From contig NZ_VDMP01000026.1 in NCBI RefSeq assembly GCF_006335005.1, positions 400,216-464,215 of the forward strand: a DNA stretch of 64,000 nt, written 5' to 3'. Both the position numbers and the translations under genes were made by a program. A model generated the notes under the pieces. It had not been told where the DNA came from. It made no database searches and saw nothing but the letters and a program-made list of their open reading frames with translations. Source of the DNA: Nocardioides albidus. Lineage in GTDB: Bacteria; Actinomycetota; Actinomycetes; Propionibacteriales; Nocardioidaceae. Below, piece by piece: positions 35,535 through 44,153 of this stretch (within the stretch, counting starts at the first letter, position 1; each line of letters begins with the position of its first letter).

Positions 35535-36587
35535 CTACTCGCGGAATCTCTCGACCATCAGCGGGGCACCCGGCTGACCGCCGAACATCGCCATGAAATT
35601 GGCGAACGCGGACGGGTCGCGAAGGCCGGGGTTGGCCTCGAGCATCTGATGAATGCGGCGGGCACCCTCTTCGGGGCTGAGTTCCTCCATGCGCCGCTGA
35701 GCCGCCAGTGTCGATTGGTCCGCGTCCTGGATGTGTGCGTTCGACAGGCGGCGCCATAGTTCCTGTTGGATCGCGCCCGCTTGAAGCCAGGCTCGCACGT
35801 GTGCTTGCCACTCGGCGTTGCTCATTCTGATCTGCTCGTCTCGCGAGAGTTGCCGAGAAGCGTCGGGCGCGCTTGTGTACACGCCCACTGACGTGCTTGG
35901 ACCAGACGTCACATGGCCCGTCCACGCTCTGCCGTCCCAGTAGCGAAGTTGCGCTGGATTCGATGGGTCTGGGTACCAATCAGCGGGAGTTGTCGGCGTA
36001 CCCGGTACGGGTGCGACGTGGTGGGTCCAGGCCGCTCCGTCCCAGTAGCGAAGTTGCGCCGAATTGGAAGGATCCGGATACCAATCCGCGGCGATCGCCG
36101 TGGCTCCAGCTCGCTGCGCGTAATCGTTGGTCCAGCCGTATCCGTTCCAGTACCTCAGGCGCGTTGGATCACCGGTGACGTCGTACCAGCCTGGCGGTGC
36201 GGTCGTGGGCTGGGCGACTGCCTGCCGTCCAGCGTCACGCTGCCGCTTGCGGTTCTTTGCAAGCGCGACGCCGGCCGCGCCAGCCGCGATACCGGCTACG
36301 GCGACGAGCGCCAACGGAACAAGCTGGGAGATGTCCGGCTCGGGTTCTGTGGTCGTCCACGCGTCAACCTTCGACGGCGAGCGGGGACTCGGGCTCCGGC
36401 GTGACCTCGGCTCTGGATCCTTGGCCTTCTTCTGGAGCAAGATCTCCGCTTGCCCCGCCAGGTTTCCGTCTGAGTCGCGCGCGAGCGCACGGTGTGCGCC
36501 AGTGGTCTTGCGTGACTTGTCGAGTTTCGTGCCCTTCGGAACTCGGACCTTGGCGTCGTATTCCTCGTAATCCTTGCCCCACGCCAT
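35535..36587 (-). CDS. Membrane protein with three DUF2510 repeats
   Basis: This 350-residue protein starts at MAWGKDYEEYDAK. It has a basic N-terminal region, one transmembrane helix (LVPLALVAVAGIAAGAAGVAL), then three WYDxxxDPxxLRYWxGxxWT repeats of the DUF2510 type (PPGWYDVTGDPTRLRYW, AADWYPDPSNSAQLRYW, PADWYPDPSNPAQLRYW) and a C-terminal helical domain. DUF2510 modules are short domains common on actinobacterial membrane proteins. It is the last of three clustered cargo genes. Confidence 0.75.
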   Translation of the reverse strand: MAWGKDYEEYDAKVRVPKGTKLDKSRKTTGAHRALARDSDGNLAGQAEILLQKKAKDPEPRSRRSPSPRSPSKVDAWTTTEPEPDISQLVPLALVAVAGIAAGAAGVALAKNRKRQRDAGRQAVAQPTTAPPGWYDVTGDPTRLRYWNGYGWTNDYAQRAGATAIAADWYPDPSNSAQLRYWDGAAWTHHVAPVPGTPTTPADWYPDPSNPAQLRYWDGRAWTGHVTSGPSTSVGVYTSAPDASRQLSRDEQIRMSNAEWQAHVRAWLQAGAIQQELWRRLSNAHIQDADQSTLAAQRRMEELSPEEGARRIHQMLEANPGLRDPSAFANFMAMFGGQPGAPLMVERFRE

Positions 36588-36600
36588 CAAGTCCCCCGCT

Positions 36601-37017
36601 TCATCGCCGACCCATACTGCGGGCAAGATTCACCTGGCGCACCTGTGCCGGAAGCGTGAACAGGTCGATCCACCAGCCGATGGTGCACCACGCGAATGTC
36701 AGGAGGTAACCCACGCCACGGCCGACCTTGCTGAGGTAGAAGTGGTGGACGCCGAAGATGCCGAGGAATAACCACAGCAGGTACGCAATCGCGAGTGACT
36801 TGGCCGGTGCCGCCATGTACCCGTAAGGCTGCACTCCCAGTTGCACTGGTGTCTGCAGGGGCGGCTGGTGCGCTCTTGCGAACCGCGCGCTAGCGCCCGT
36901 GCCCGGCACCGGCGGCGGCATCGCGGGTGGCGGCGTTCCGCCCGCGCCAGGCGCCGGCCCTGCGCCACCAGGCGGCGGCATGTCTGAAGGGACTCCCCAG
37001 TTCGCGCTGTTTGACAT
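36601..37017 (-). CDS. TM2-domain membrane protein
   Basis: This 138-residue protein has a Pro/Gly/Ala-rich N-terminus. The TM2 domain carries two membrane helices: LAIAYLLWLFLGIFGVHHFYL, then GVGYLLTFAWCTIGWWIDLF with the conserved DLF. The ATG at 37017 overlaps the preceding stop (TGATG); a GTG three bases earlier is also possible. Function unknown; co-transcribed with DUF2510 proteins. Confidence 0.82.
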   Translation of the reverse strand: MSNSANWGVPSDMPPPGGAGPAPGAGGTPPPAMPPPVPGTGASARFARAHQPPLQTPVQLGVQPYGYMAAPAKSLAIAYLLWLFLGIFGVHHFYLSKVGRGVGYLLTFAWCTIGWWIDLFTLPAQVRQVNLARSMGRR

Positions 37018-37922
37018 CACAAGCCGCCGAGAAGGGTGGCCTTCGCTGCCGCGAACTCGTCGTCCGAGAGAATCCCGTCCTTATGCAGCGCAGCCAACTC
37101 CCGGAGTCGGTCTCCGATCGTCGGTGCGGCGGCCGTCGGTGCGGCGGCAGATTCTGCTGGCGGCGCCTGGGCCGCCGGAACGTGGTGTGGCACATCTGCG
37201 ACGGGCCCGGGCTCGGAGGATGAGATGCCGAGGATCGCGTTTCCTGCCTCTTGCAGCGCGATGCCGACCTCGTTGTGTCCCTTGTTGCTGGTCTTCAGGC
37301 CGACGCTGTTCGTGCTCTGGTTGTCGAGCGTGTGGATCCGCTGGTCGGTGGCGATTGTGAGAAATGACTTTCGCGCGGCATTGGAAGCGAGGTGTCCGAT
37401 CCCGGCGGCTGCCATGCCAGGGGCGCTGGCCTTCATGAGCCCCTTGCCTCCCTTCAGCAGCTTCGCCACGGCTGGCCCCACCGCGCCCTCCAGAGCGGAC
37501 GGTCCACCGGATGACTCATCGCTTGGTCCCGTGTACTTGATCGAGCGCAGACGCTCGTAGGGTGTCTTCTTGTCGATCGGACAGGGGCCATTTCCGTTGA
37601 CGCGCTCAGGCCACGAGGCGACACGGACGAATCCGCCTTCGTAGATCTCGACGGTCGAGGTTCCGAACACGCCGCTTGTCACCAAGGAGCCGGCGGCCTG
37701 AGCGTTCTCAGCGTGCCGCCGTGCTGCCTCCTCCTTGGACGCCTTCTTCTCGGCTGCCTTGGCCTTCACTGCAGACCCGAGCTTCGAGAAGGCGCCAGGC
37801 TTCTTGTCGGCTGCATCGCCGACGCTCAGTGCTCGAACCTGCTCGGTCCACGCCGCACCGTCCCAGAACCGCTCGTTCCCGTGTCCGTCCGGGTACCAGC
37901 CCTCGGGCGCCTGCTCGCTCAT
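37017..37922 (-). CDS. DUF2510 - SHOCT domain protein
   Basis: This 301-residue protein starts with a DUF2510 repeat (PEGWYPDGHGNERFWDGAAWT). The charged helix is KLGSAVKAKAAEKKASKEEAARRHAE. A middle domain resembles a PH-like fold (SGVFGTSTVEIYEGGFVRVAS), and the protein ends in a SHOCT motif (IGDRLRELAALHKDGILSDDEFAAAK). SHOCT domains are short oligomerisation or targeting tails. It is the first gene of the three-gene cluster. Confidence 0.8.
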   Translation of the reverse strand: MSEQAPEGWYPDGHGNERFWDGAAWTEQVRALSVGDAADKKPGAFSKLGSAVKAKAAEKKASKEEAARRHAENAQAAGSLVTSGVFGTSTVEIYEGGFVRVASWPERVNGNGPCPIDKKTPYERLRSIKYTGPSDESSGGPSALEGAVGPAVAKLLKGGKGLMKASAPGMAAAGIGHLASNAARKSFLTIATDQRIHTLDNQSTNSVGLKTSNKGHNEVGIALQEAGNAILGISSSEPGPVADVPHHVPAAQAPPAESAAAPTAAAPTIGDRLRELAALHKDGILSDDEFAAAKATLLGGL

Positions 37923-38265
37923 GCTCGATATCCTTCCAAATCCTCGCCGGCGCGACTGCAAATTCGTCGGACGAGGTCTCTCGGCCGTCTTCCGGGACGG
38001 TAGCCCTCCCGTCCGACGGAACCCCTGCTACGGCCCGCGTATGCAAACGGGGCGCCGCGTCGGAATGCTCGGTGGGACTGCAGGCCAGAACATGAAGATC
38101 CCGCAGGAGTCTCGGGTCTCCTGCGGGATCTGAGGTCAGCATGACCGAAGATATGTGCGTCTGTCCCAGCTTTCGCAGAATCTGTGGCATGTGGTGCGGC
38201 TGGTGCTGCTCCTGGAGCCTGACCTCTAAGTCGCTGAGCCGCCGTGCGCCATGGCGGCGGGCGAC
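37923..38265. other. 343-bp intergenic region with terminator hairpin
   Basis: This stretch separates the SCO6880 gene from the DUF2510 cluster. It contains the hairpin at 38096-38131 and presumably a leftward promoter for the cluster. No gene is supported. Confidence 0.6.
38096..38131 (-). terminator. Hairpin terminator downstream of SCO6880 gene
   Basis: GATCCCGCAGGAG (38097-38109) pairs with CTCCTGCGGGATC (38118-38130), plus one A-T pair, around an eight-base loop. It lies about 135 bases after the SCO6880 stop and marks the end of that transcript before the cargo cluster. Confidence 0.78.
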
Positions 38266-39714
38266 TCATACTGGGCGGGCCAGCGGCAGAGCGGCTGACG
38301 CGAAGCCCTGAGCCTGCTGCCCCCACAGACGCCGCGTCTCGCAGGACGCCTGGATCGCGGCCTGTTCGATCGCCGCGACGGCGCGCTCGAGTTCGTCGGG
38401 ATCGCTCGCGCTGACGGCGACGAACCCGGTCGCCCGCAGCACACCGTGCCCGGCCGTCAAGTCGGCCTCTTGCTGAAGGACGTCCTGGTACTCGGCGGTT
38501 TGCTGGGCGTCCTCGATCTGCCCGATCTTCTGTCGCTGGGCGGCGTCGGAGATGTACTCGGTCTTCTTCTTGCGGATGTCGCGGGCAGCGCGGTCGGTAC
38601 GCATCGGGGTGTAGAGCAGCGTGAAGGTCCGCCGGATCCCCGAGGACAGCAACAAGGGCGCGAGGAACCCGGGGTACACGAGGGACCGCGGCCACTCGCT
38701 GATCCAGAGCACGCAGTGGTGCGCGGAGTCGCTGCGCACGGAGCCCCACGATTCGGTGACCGCGACGGGGCCCGCGGTGGCGAGGTCCCGTCCGATGTCG
38801 CCCTGGCGCTCAAGTGCGCCCGCGACGGCCGGGTCGTACGCGGACCGCAGAATCAGCGCCAGGTCGCCTGGCGTCAGCCATTCGCCGGGGGAGAGGTCGG
38901 CGGACCGTAGGGCGGCCGACATGGTCGACATCTCCTGCCGGAGTACGGCGGCCGCACCGCGCATACCTCCGCCGGCAGCCCGGATCGCTCGCCCGGCCAC
39001 CTTCATGTCCAACGAGATGGAAACGGTCGACGCATGGCGCTCGCCAGCCGGGCCCGCACGGTCGACCAGCTCGCCGTACGTCGTCGACGCCCACGAGCCT
39101 GAGCGGTTGCCGTGCTGCTCCCACCAGTCCGCCAGGCCCTTGCCGGAGTCAGGCAGCGTCCGCTCCATGACCTGGACGGAGGAGATTCGCCCGGAGCGGC
39201 ATGCCGTCGCGAGGACCCGGCCCCACGAGACGACACGGCGTTCCTGCTCAGCCGGGTCGAGCAGGATGAACGCGGGGTGGGAGACACCGACGATCGCGGT
39301 CAGGGTCGCTGCGTGCGGGTCGTGAATCATGACGGTGTCGGTCTCAGGGGCGACCCACTGCCGCAGGCGCGCCGCGTCGCCGGGCAACGCCAGTGTCCCG
39401 GCTGGCCGCGGCTTCACGACTCGACGGCGGTATAGCAGTTGCCCACCCGCTGATCGCCAGAGCCAGCGCGCGCCGATCGGTGCCCACTCGATGAGCTTGC
39501 GCCCTCCGACGCCGACGAATGCCAGCGTGACGAAGAGCAGGATGATCGGGAAGGTCATCACCACGGCGCCGACGTACAGGCCGATGATCAACGTGCCCGA
39601 CGCGAGGCTGGCCATCACGAGTTGGGGGCCGGAGAGGCCGAGCAGGACGCCGCGTCGGGTCAGGCGCGAGAACTTGATCGGGGTCAGCTCCGGCTCGTTG
39701 GTCGTCGTGGCCAC
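38266..39714 (-). CDS. SCO6880 family type IV secretion protein
   Basis: This is a 482-residue protein from GTG 39714. It has two N-terminal membrane helices (LVMASLASGTLIIGLYVG and FPIILLFVTLAFVGVG) followed by a large soluble domain containing HPAFILLDPAEQERRVVSWGRVLA and ISEWPRSLVYPGFLAPLLL. This is the SCO6880/PrgI-VirB4 N-terminal family in actinobacterial conjugative elements, acting with the separate VirB4-type ATPase. It starts six bases after the VirB6-like stop. Confidence 0.88.
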   Translation of the reverse strand: MATTTNEPELTPIKFSRLTRRGVLLGLSGPQLVMASLASGTLIIGLYVGAVVMTFPIILLFVTLAFVGVGGRKLIEWAPIGARWLWRSAGGQLLYRRRVVKPRPAGTLALPGDAARLRQWVAPETDTVMIHDPHAATLTAIVGVSHPAFILLDPAEQERRVVSWGRVLATACRSGRISSVQVMERTLPDSGKGLADWWEQHGNRSGSWASTTYGELVDRAGPAGERHASTVSISLDMKVAGRAIRAAGGGMRGAAAVLRQEMSTMSAALRSADLSPGEWLTPGDLALILRSAYDPAVAGALERQGDIGRDLATAGPVAVTESWGSVRSDSAHHCVLWISEWPRSLVYPGFLAPLLLSSGIRRTFTLLYTPMRTDRAARDIRKKKTEYISDAAQRQKIGQIEDAQQTAEYQDVLQQEADLTAGHGVLRATGFVAVSASDPDELERAVAAIEQAAIQASCETRRLWGQQAQGFASAALPLARPV

Positions 39715-39720
39715 GGTCGA

Positions 39721-41010
39721 TCACTTCTTCCCGGCGGTGTCGACCAGCGTCGAGTCCGCGACTGGGGGCGGGACGGTCGAAGGAGCGGACTCATGTGCCT
39801 GTGCCTGGCCAGTCGCGTGGGCGGCGACGAAGTTGCCGAGCCGAGGACCGGCCGCTGCCGCCTCCTTCGCGACGACGACTCCAGCGGCAACGGCACCGCC
39901 CGCCGCCGCAGCACCTCCGGAAGCACCACCTGCTGCGGCGCCTCCGCCGCCGGTTCCACCTGACGGCCCGCCCGTGGATGGACCCGTGGCCGCAGGCGAG
40001 GCGCCGTACGTCGTACCGCCGCCACCATCTGCGCCGCCCCCGCCCAGGACCTTCGCCGGCTCGCTGCCGGTGCGGCGAGACAGCGGGATCGGCATCGGGC
40101 GGTTGAGTGACGACTTGGCCTCCTGCTCGGCCGACATCGCGTGGTACATGTCGAAGCCCATGAAGGCGATCGCCTTGTAGGTCAGGTACGGCGCGAACCC
40201 GGCCATCAGCATCAGTACGACGCCCGCCATCGGCTGGCTGACGGACTCGAGGTCGGCGTCGATCGGCGCCGAGACCTGGGCGGTGGCGAGTAGGAAGATC
40301 ACTACGAGGACGACCTTCGACAGGATCATCGCGATCACGAAGGTCGCCCAGCGGCTCAGCCACGTCCGTGTGTGGTCCCAGCTGGCGCCCGCGAGCGCGA
40401 TCGGTGCGAAGACGATCGCGATCAGAAGCAGGGCCTTGCGGATCAGCAGGCTGATCCACACCACCATCGCGCCGATGATGGCGAGGCTGGCGAGGAAGAT
40501 CGTGAGGATCGCGCCGGCGCCGGGGGCGCTGAGGTTGATGGCGCCGAGTCCTGCGGCGAGTACGGCGACCTTGTCGCCCATCTCGTTCATGTTGGTGCCC
40601 GCTGCGTTGACGATGCCGATGCAGAGCTGGTCGGTGATCTCGAGCGCGGTTGCGAGCAGGGCGAGCGCGACGAAGGATCCGAGGATCGACTTGGCCAGCC
40701 CGAGGGCGGCTCTGGAGAGTGCGGCTGGTTCGCGGCGGATCATGCCGCCGATGACCTGGAGCATGAAGAAGCCGAGCATCACGAAGACGCCGACGCCGAA
40801 CATGATGTTGTAGACCTTCGTGTACTCGCCGCTAGTCACGTCGACGTACGTCGTGGTGTCGATGACTTTCCAGACCGAGGTGAACATCCACTCGGCCGCG
40901 CCGCCCATGCCCTGAGCGAGCCAGTCGAACGGCGCTGTGATGACCGCGCCCGCCGCGTCGCCGGCGGCGTTGCAGACTTCGTGGATCACCGGTACGTCGC
41001 AGACACCCAT
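39721..41010 (-). CDS. VirB6/TrbL-like polytopic transfer protein
   Basis: This 429-residue protein has about six to seven membrane helices between residues 60 and 300 (for example VFVMLGFFMLQVIGG, SILGSFVALALLATALEI, ALLLIAIVFAPIALAG). The cytoplasmic or external tail of about 130 residues is Gly/Ala/Pro-rich. The central WISLLIRKALLLIAIVFAPIALAG region is typical of TrbL/VirB6 channel subunits. GAGGAA precedes the ATG by six bases. Confidence 0.85.
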   Translation of the reverse strand: MGVCDVPVIHEVCNAAGDAAGAVITAPFDWLAQGMGGAAEWMFTSVWKVIDTTTYVDVTSGEYTKVYNIMFGVGVFVMLGFFMLQVIGGMIRREPAALSRAALGLAKSILGSFVALALLATALEITDQLCIGIVNAAGTNMNEMGDKVAVLAAGLGAINLSAPGAGAILTIFLASLAIIGAMVVWISLLIRKALLLIAIVFAPIALAGASWDHTRTWLSRWATFVIAMILSKVVLVVIFLLATAQVSAPIDADLESVSQPMAGVVLMLMAGFAPYLTYKAIAFMGFDMYHAMSAEQEAKSSLNRPMPIPLSRRTGSEPAKVLGGGGADGGGGTTYGASPAATGPSTGGPSGGTGGGGAAAGGASGGAAAAGGAVAAGVVVAKEAAAAGPRLGNFVAAHATGQAQAHESAPSTVPPPVADSTLVDTAGKK

Positions 41011-41020
41011 GATCGATTCC

Positions 41021-41326
41021 TCAGACCTGCTGGCCGACGTTCCAGAAGAAGTTCACGAGAGTCACTGAGGCGCCGCAGACGATGGCGGCGCCGAGGGCGA
41101 CGAGTACGCCGAGCTTGCCCCGACCGGCCAGGTGAGGGTTCGACGAGTTGGCACCCAGCGCCCACACGATCGCCGAGATGATCAGCGCCAGTACGGCGAG
41201 TACAAGCCCGACCGTCATCGACGCTCCGACGATTTTCTTGAGCTGGCCGATCCCGGGCAGTCCGTTGGAGTTCGGATCGATCGAGATGTCGAGGGGGAGC
41301 AGGAGTGCTGCTGTGAGTAGGTCCAT
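41021..41326 (-). CDS. DUF6112 family small transfer membrane protein
   Basis: This 101-residue protein has two hydrophobic helices (TVGLVLAVLALIISAIVWAL and KLGVLVALGAAIVCGASVTLVNFF) and a hydrophobic leader. It matches the actinobacterial DUF6112 pattern. Its size, hairpin topology and position before VirB6 are those of VirB2-type pilins, although no direct homology is visible. AGGAG lies eight bases upstream of the ATG. Confidence 0.8.
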   Translation of the reverse strand: MDLLTAALLLPLDISIDPNSNGLPGIGQLKKIVGASMTVGLVLAVLALIISAIVWALGANSSNPHLAGRGKLGVLVALGAAIVCGASVTLVNFFWNVGQQV

Positions 41327-41360
41327 CGGAGGGACTCCTGACGTCGTACGGGCGGACGTC

Positions 41361-41651
41361 CTAGAGGTGCGGGCCGATGTCCAGCAGCCAGTTGGCCCAC
41401 GTGAGTGCGGCCCCCGTGAGCGCCGCTCCGCCGATCGCGACGAGGCAGCCGAGCTTCGCCTTCTGAGCTGTGTGCCAACTTCCTGAGCTGGAAGCGATCG
41501 CCCAGGTCGTCGCCGAGACGATGAGCATGAGTACGGCGACGATCAGGCCGTAGGTCAACAGGGCACCGACGACGGAGCCAAGATCGCCAGCACCCCGGAC
41601 GGCTCCAAAATCGGGGCCAACGTCGGCTCTGATCTGGCTTCTCGCGTGCAT
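41361..41651 (-). CDS. Second DUF6112-like small transfer membrane protein
   Basis: This 96-residue protein parallels its downstream neighbour: YGLIVAVLMLIVSATTWAIA, then KAKLGCLVAIGGAALTGAALTWANWLLDIG, with matching spacing and a similar C-terminus. It is probably a paralogous VirB2-like subunit. The start is uncertain; the ATG at 41651 is chosen because the longer frame would overlap the divergent GIY-YIG gene. Confidence 0.72.
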   Translation of the reverse strand: MHARSQIRADVGPDFGAVRGAGDLGSVVGALLTYGLIVAVLMLIVSATTWAIASSSGSWHTAQKAKLGCLVAIGGAALTGAALTWANWLLDIGPHL

Positions 41652-41718
41652 GCCATCAGGTGCACGGTCATTCACAACGAACGAATTGGACGTCGGTCCC
41701 TCGGCGTACGCTCCGCTC

Positions 41719-42546
41719 ATGCAGCCGATTCCGCTTGCAGCGCTCATTCCCGCGGACCTCGACCCGGCGGCGTGCAAGCTGCACTGCGCGGTGTTCAACG
41801 GCAAGAACTACCCCATCGATGTTCTTGTCAACGACCCTGACGAGTGGCAGCGCTGGAACGCGTGGCGCGGCGACAAGAACGACTTCAATCGGCAGTTCAT
41901 CTTCTCTCTTGCGCAGGATCGCCATGACCTGACGCTGTGGCTCTTCGGGGGGATCTGGGAGGTCATGGCCCGGCGTCCGGAGCCGAGGACGTACTCCTAC
42001 GACGTCATCCCGCGCGACGACCTGATGGGTTCTTTCGTCCGCCGTCTCTACGTCAGGTTGCACCTGGCCGGGCGTCAGCGCCGTCGGACCATGGAGTCTT
42101 GCCTCGATGAGATGACCGTGTCGTCCATCCTCGAAGAAGCCTTCGCAGGCGACCCTTTCCCAGGTCACGATCGCATCAACCACGCGCTCGCCGACCTCCA
42201 AGTCATCGTCAGCCAGCAGCGACCTGATTGGCGGATCGCCCTCGAGCACATGAAGGGTGTCTATGTCATCCACGACCAGACGACAGGCGCTCGGTACGTC
42301 GGATCGGCCTACGGCGATACGGGGATCTGGCACCGCTGGAGCACCTACGCCGCGACTCTCCACGGGAACAACGTGGGTCTCAAGGAGCTCTTGGACGAAA
42401 AGGGTGCGGACTACTTCGCTGCCAACATGAAGTTCGCCCTCCTCGAGTTCTGGTCGATGCGTACCGACGACGATCACGTCTTGGAGCGCGAGTCGTATTG
42501 GAAGGAAGTCCTTCACGCTCGCTCGCTTGGCCACAACAAGAACTGA
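41719..42546 (+). CDS. GIY-YIG nuclease family protein
   Basis: This is a 275-residue protein. Its C-terminal half carries a GIY-YIG domain (KGVYVIHDQTTGARYVGSAYG, later IWHRWSTYA, with ALLEFW and an E...E near the end). The N-terminal half (WLFGGIWEVMARRPEPRTYSYDVI) is an unassigned domain. It reads against the transfer operon and its codon use is less GC-extreme than its neighbours, so it looks like inserted cargo. It could be a restriction-type or homing nuclease; substrate unknown. Confidence 0.82.
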   Translation: MQPIPLAALIPADLDPAACKLHCAVFNGKNYPIDVLVNDPDEWQRWNAWRGDKNDFNRQFIFSLAQDRHDLTLWLFGGIWEVMARRPEPRTYSYDVIPRDDLMGSFVRRLYVRLHLAGRQRRRTMESCLDEMTVSSILEEAFAGDPFPGHDRINHALADLQVIVSQQRPDWRIALEHMKGVYVIHDQTTGARYVGSAYGDTGIWHRWSTYAATLHGNNVGLKELLDEKGADYFAANMKFALLEFWSMRTDDDHVLERESYWKEVLHARSLGHNKN

Positions 42547-42583
42547 TGTCGTTCCGTCGTGGGTCCGCCGTACGGTCAGGCGC

Positions 42584-43027
42584 ATGAACCCTGACAAGCT
42601 GCGGTGCGCGGAGGCCGCTCTCCGCACGGTCCCGGGCGAGTACCTCGCCGTCACGCCAGAGATCGTTGTTGCCGTCGACAACGGTCACTCCTTCCACCGT
42701 GGCATGCACGTCGGCTGGGCCTGGGCCGACGCTGGCCGGGGCTGGTTCCTCGACTTCCTCTCCGAGCACCGCATGGCCGGGATGAGCGCCCAGCGGTTCC
42801 ACGCAGATGGGACCTCAGAGCACCTGGAGACCCCAGCCTCCATGCATCAGGTGACGGGGGACGCGGCGAAGGATGCCGAGATCGAGCGGCGCTTCTACGA
42901 GCGAAACCGCGCCGCGTATGAGTGGCTGCGTGCGCGCGGCCTCCTGCCGCCGGAGGGCGCGAATCTCGGCTCGCAGGACATCAACGAGTTCCTGCTCAAA
43001 GGCGGTGCCGACGAGCCCAGCTCGTAA
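42584..43027 (+). CDS. Hypothetical protein next to GIY-YIG nuclease
   Basis: This 147-residue protein begins MNPDKLRCAEAALRTVPGEYLAVTPEIVVAVDNGHSF. A Trp-rich middle (HVGWAWADAGRGWFLDFLSEHRM) is followed by a helical Arg/Glu C-terminal half. No domain recognised. It follows the nuclease gene by 37 bases on the same strand and ends against the wall-hydrolase gene on the other strand. Confidence 0.65.
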   Translation: MNPDKLRCAEAALRTVPGEYLAVTPEIVVAVDNGHSFHRGMHVGWAWADAGRGWFLDFLSEHRMAGMSAQRFHADGTSEHLETPASMHQVTGDAAKDAEIERRFYERNRAAYEWLRARGLLPPEGANLGSQDINEFLLKGGADEPSS

Positions 43028-44146
43028 TCAACCCAGGCGGCGCACGGTCATGACCGCGCCTGAGAACTCGCCGATCGTCCCGTAGCGAACGACGTCACCG
43101 GTCCGTGGCGCGTGGAGGATCCGGTCACCGCCAACGTAGATCGCGACGTGATGCGGGCCGCCTGCGCCGGGGTAGCTGAAGAAGATGAGGTCGCCTGGTC
43201 GCTTGAGCGCCCAGGGAATGCCGGTGCCGGCGTGGATCTGGTCGCCGGAGTAGTGGGGGAGACGGATGCGTCCGCCGGACGCTTGGTACGCGGCGTACAG
43301 CACGAGGCCGGAGCAGTCGAAGCCGCCGCCGGTCGGCCCCTCGAAGTTGCCACCGCCCCAGACGTAGGGCTTGCCGAGCTGCGATGCGGCGGCCTTGATG
43401 AAGTCACCCGCGAACCCCGGGGGAAGGTTCATCGGCACCTCGCCCGCCGACTGGGCACAGGCGAACTCGCTCGAGAGCGATACGCCGCTCAGGGTCGCCA
43501 GAACCTTCTCCGCGATCGGCTGGTTAACGGCGTACCGGTCGGGATAGGCCGAGACCTGCACCGCCTGGGCTGCTGCACCGGGATCCATCGATGCCCATCC
43601 GTCGATGTCGAGCAGGCCCCGCGGCGAGCCGTGGTTCGGGCCGCTGGGTCCGCCGTAGAAGGCACGGGATGACCAGACGGGGTCCATCAGGTTCTCGACG
43701 CTGCCCCATCCGGCGGCGGGCCGTTGCTGGAAGAGGCCCACGGAGTCGTGGTCGCTGCCGTCACCGTCGTTCGGGATGTCGCCGGAGTCGGGGTAGGCGC
43801 CGGTGTTCGACAGGACCCGAAGCGACGACTCGGTCAGCGCAGTCATGACCGCGATCATCTGGCCGCGGGCCGGGATGTTCTCGCTCTGGCCGGTGGCGAT
43901 GATCGCCGCGGCCCGGGTGAGCTGCTGTTGGTTGAGGGTGACGGTCTCACCGTTGGTGTTCGTCGCGCTGAGGCTGTCCGGCACCGGGCCGCTGACGCCG
44001 AGGCTCTCGGTCGCCTGACCATCCCACATGCAGCTGCCCGATCCGGCCGCCGCGGGGCTGATCAGCGTTGCGACGCCGAGGACGGCTGCGCCGGGGGCGA
44101 GGAGTACGGCGGCCGCCGCGCCAACCGCGAGCAGCTTGATGCCCAC
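43028..44146 (-). CDS. NlpC/P60 peptidoglycan hydrolase of the transfer system
   Basis: This is a 372-residue protein from GTG 44146. It has an N-terminal membrane/signal helix (LLAVGAAAAVLLAPGAAVLGV), a helical lysozyme-like region (about 80-215: MTALTESSLRVLSNTG, VGLFQQRPAAGWGSVENLMDP) and a C-terminal NlpC/P60 domain with catalytic Cys in FDCSGLVLYAAY and His in GPHHVAIYVGG. Such bifunctional enzymes open the wall for the mating channel, like VirB1/TcpG. It lies seven bases after the preceding stop. Confidence 0.9.
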   Translation of the reverse strand: MGIKLLAVGAAAAVLLAPGAAVLGVATLISPAAAGSGSCMWDGQATESLGVSGPVPDSLSATNTNGETVTLNQQQLTRAAAIIATGQSENIPARGQMIAVMTALTESSLRVLSNTGAYPDSGDIPNDGDGSDHDSVGLFQQRPAAGWGSVENLMDPVWSSRAFYGGPSGPNHGSPRGLLDIDGWASMDPGAAAQAVQVSAYPDRYAVNQPIAEKVLATLSGVSLSSEFACAQSAGEVPMNLPPGFAGDFIKAAASQLGKPYVWGGGNFEGPTGGGFDCSGLVLYAAYQASGGRIRLPHYSGDQIHAGTGIPWALKRPGDLIFFSYPGAGGPHHVAIYVGGDRILHAPRTGDVVRYGTIGEFSGAVMTVRRLG

Positions 44147-44153
44147 GGCGTCG

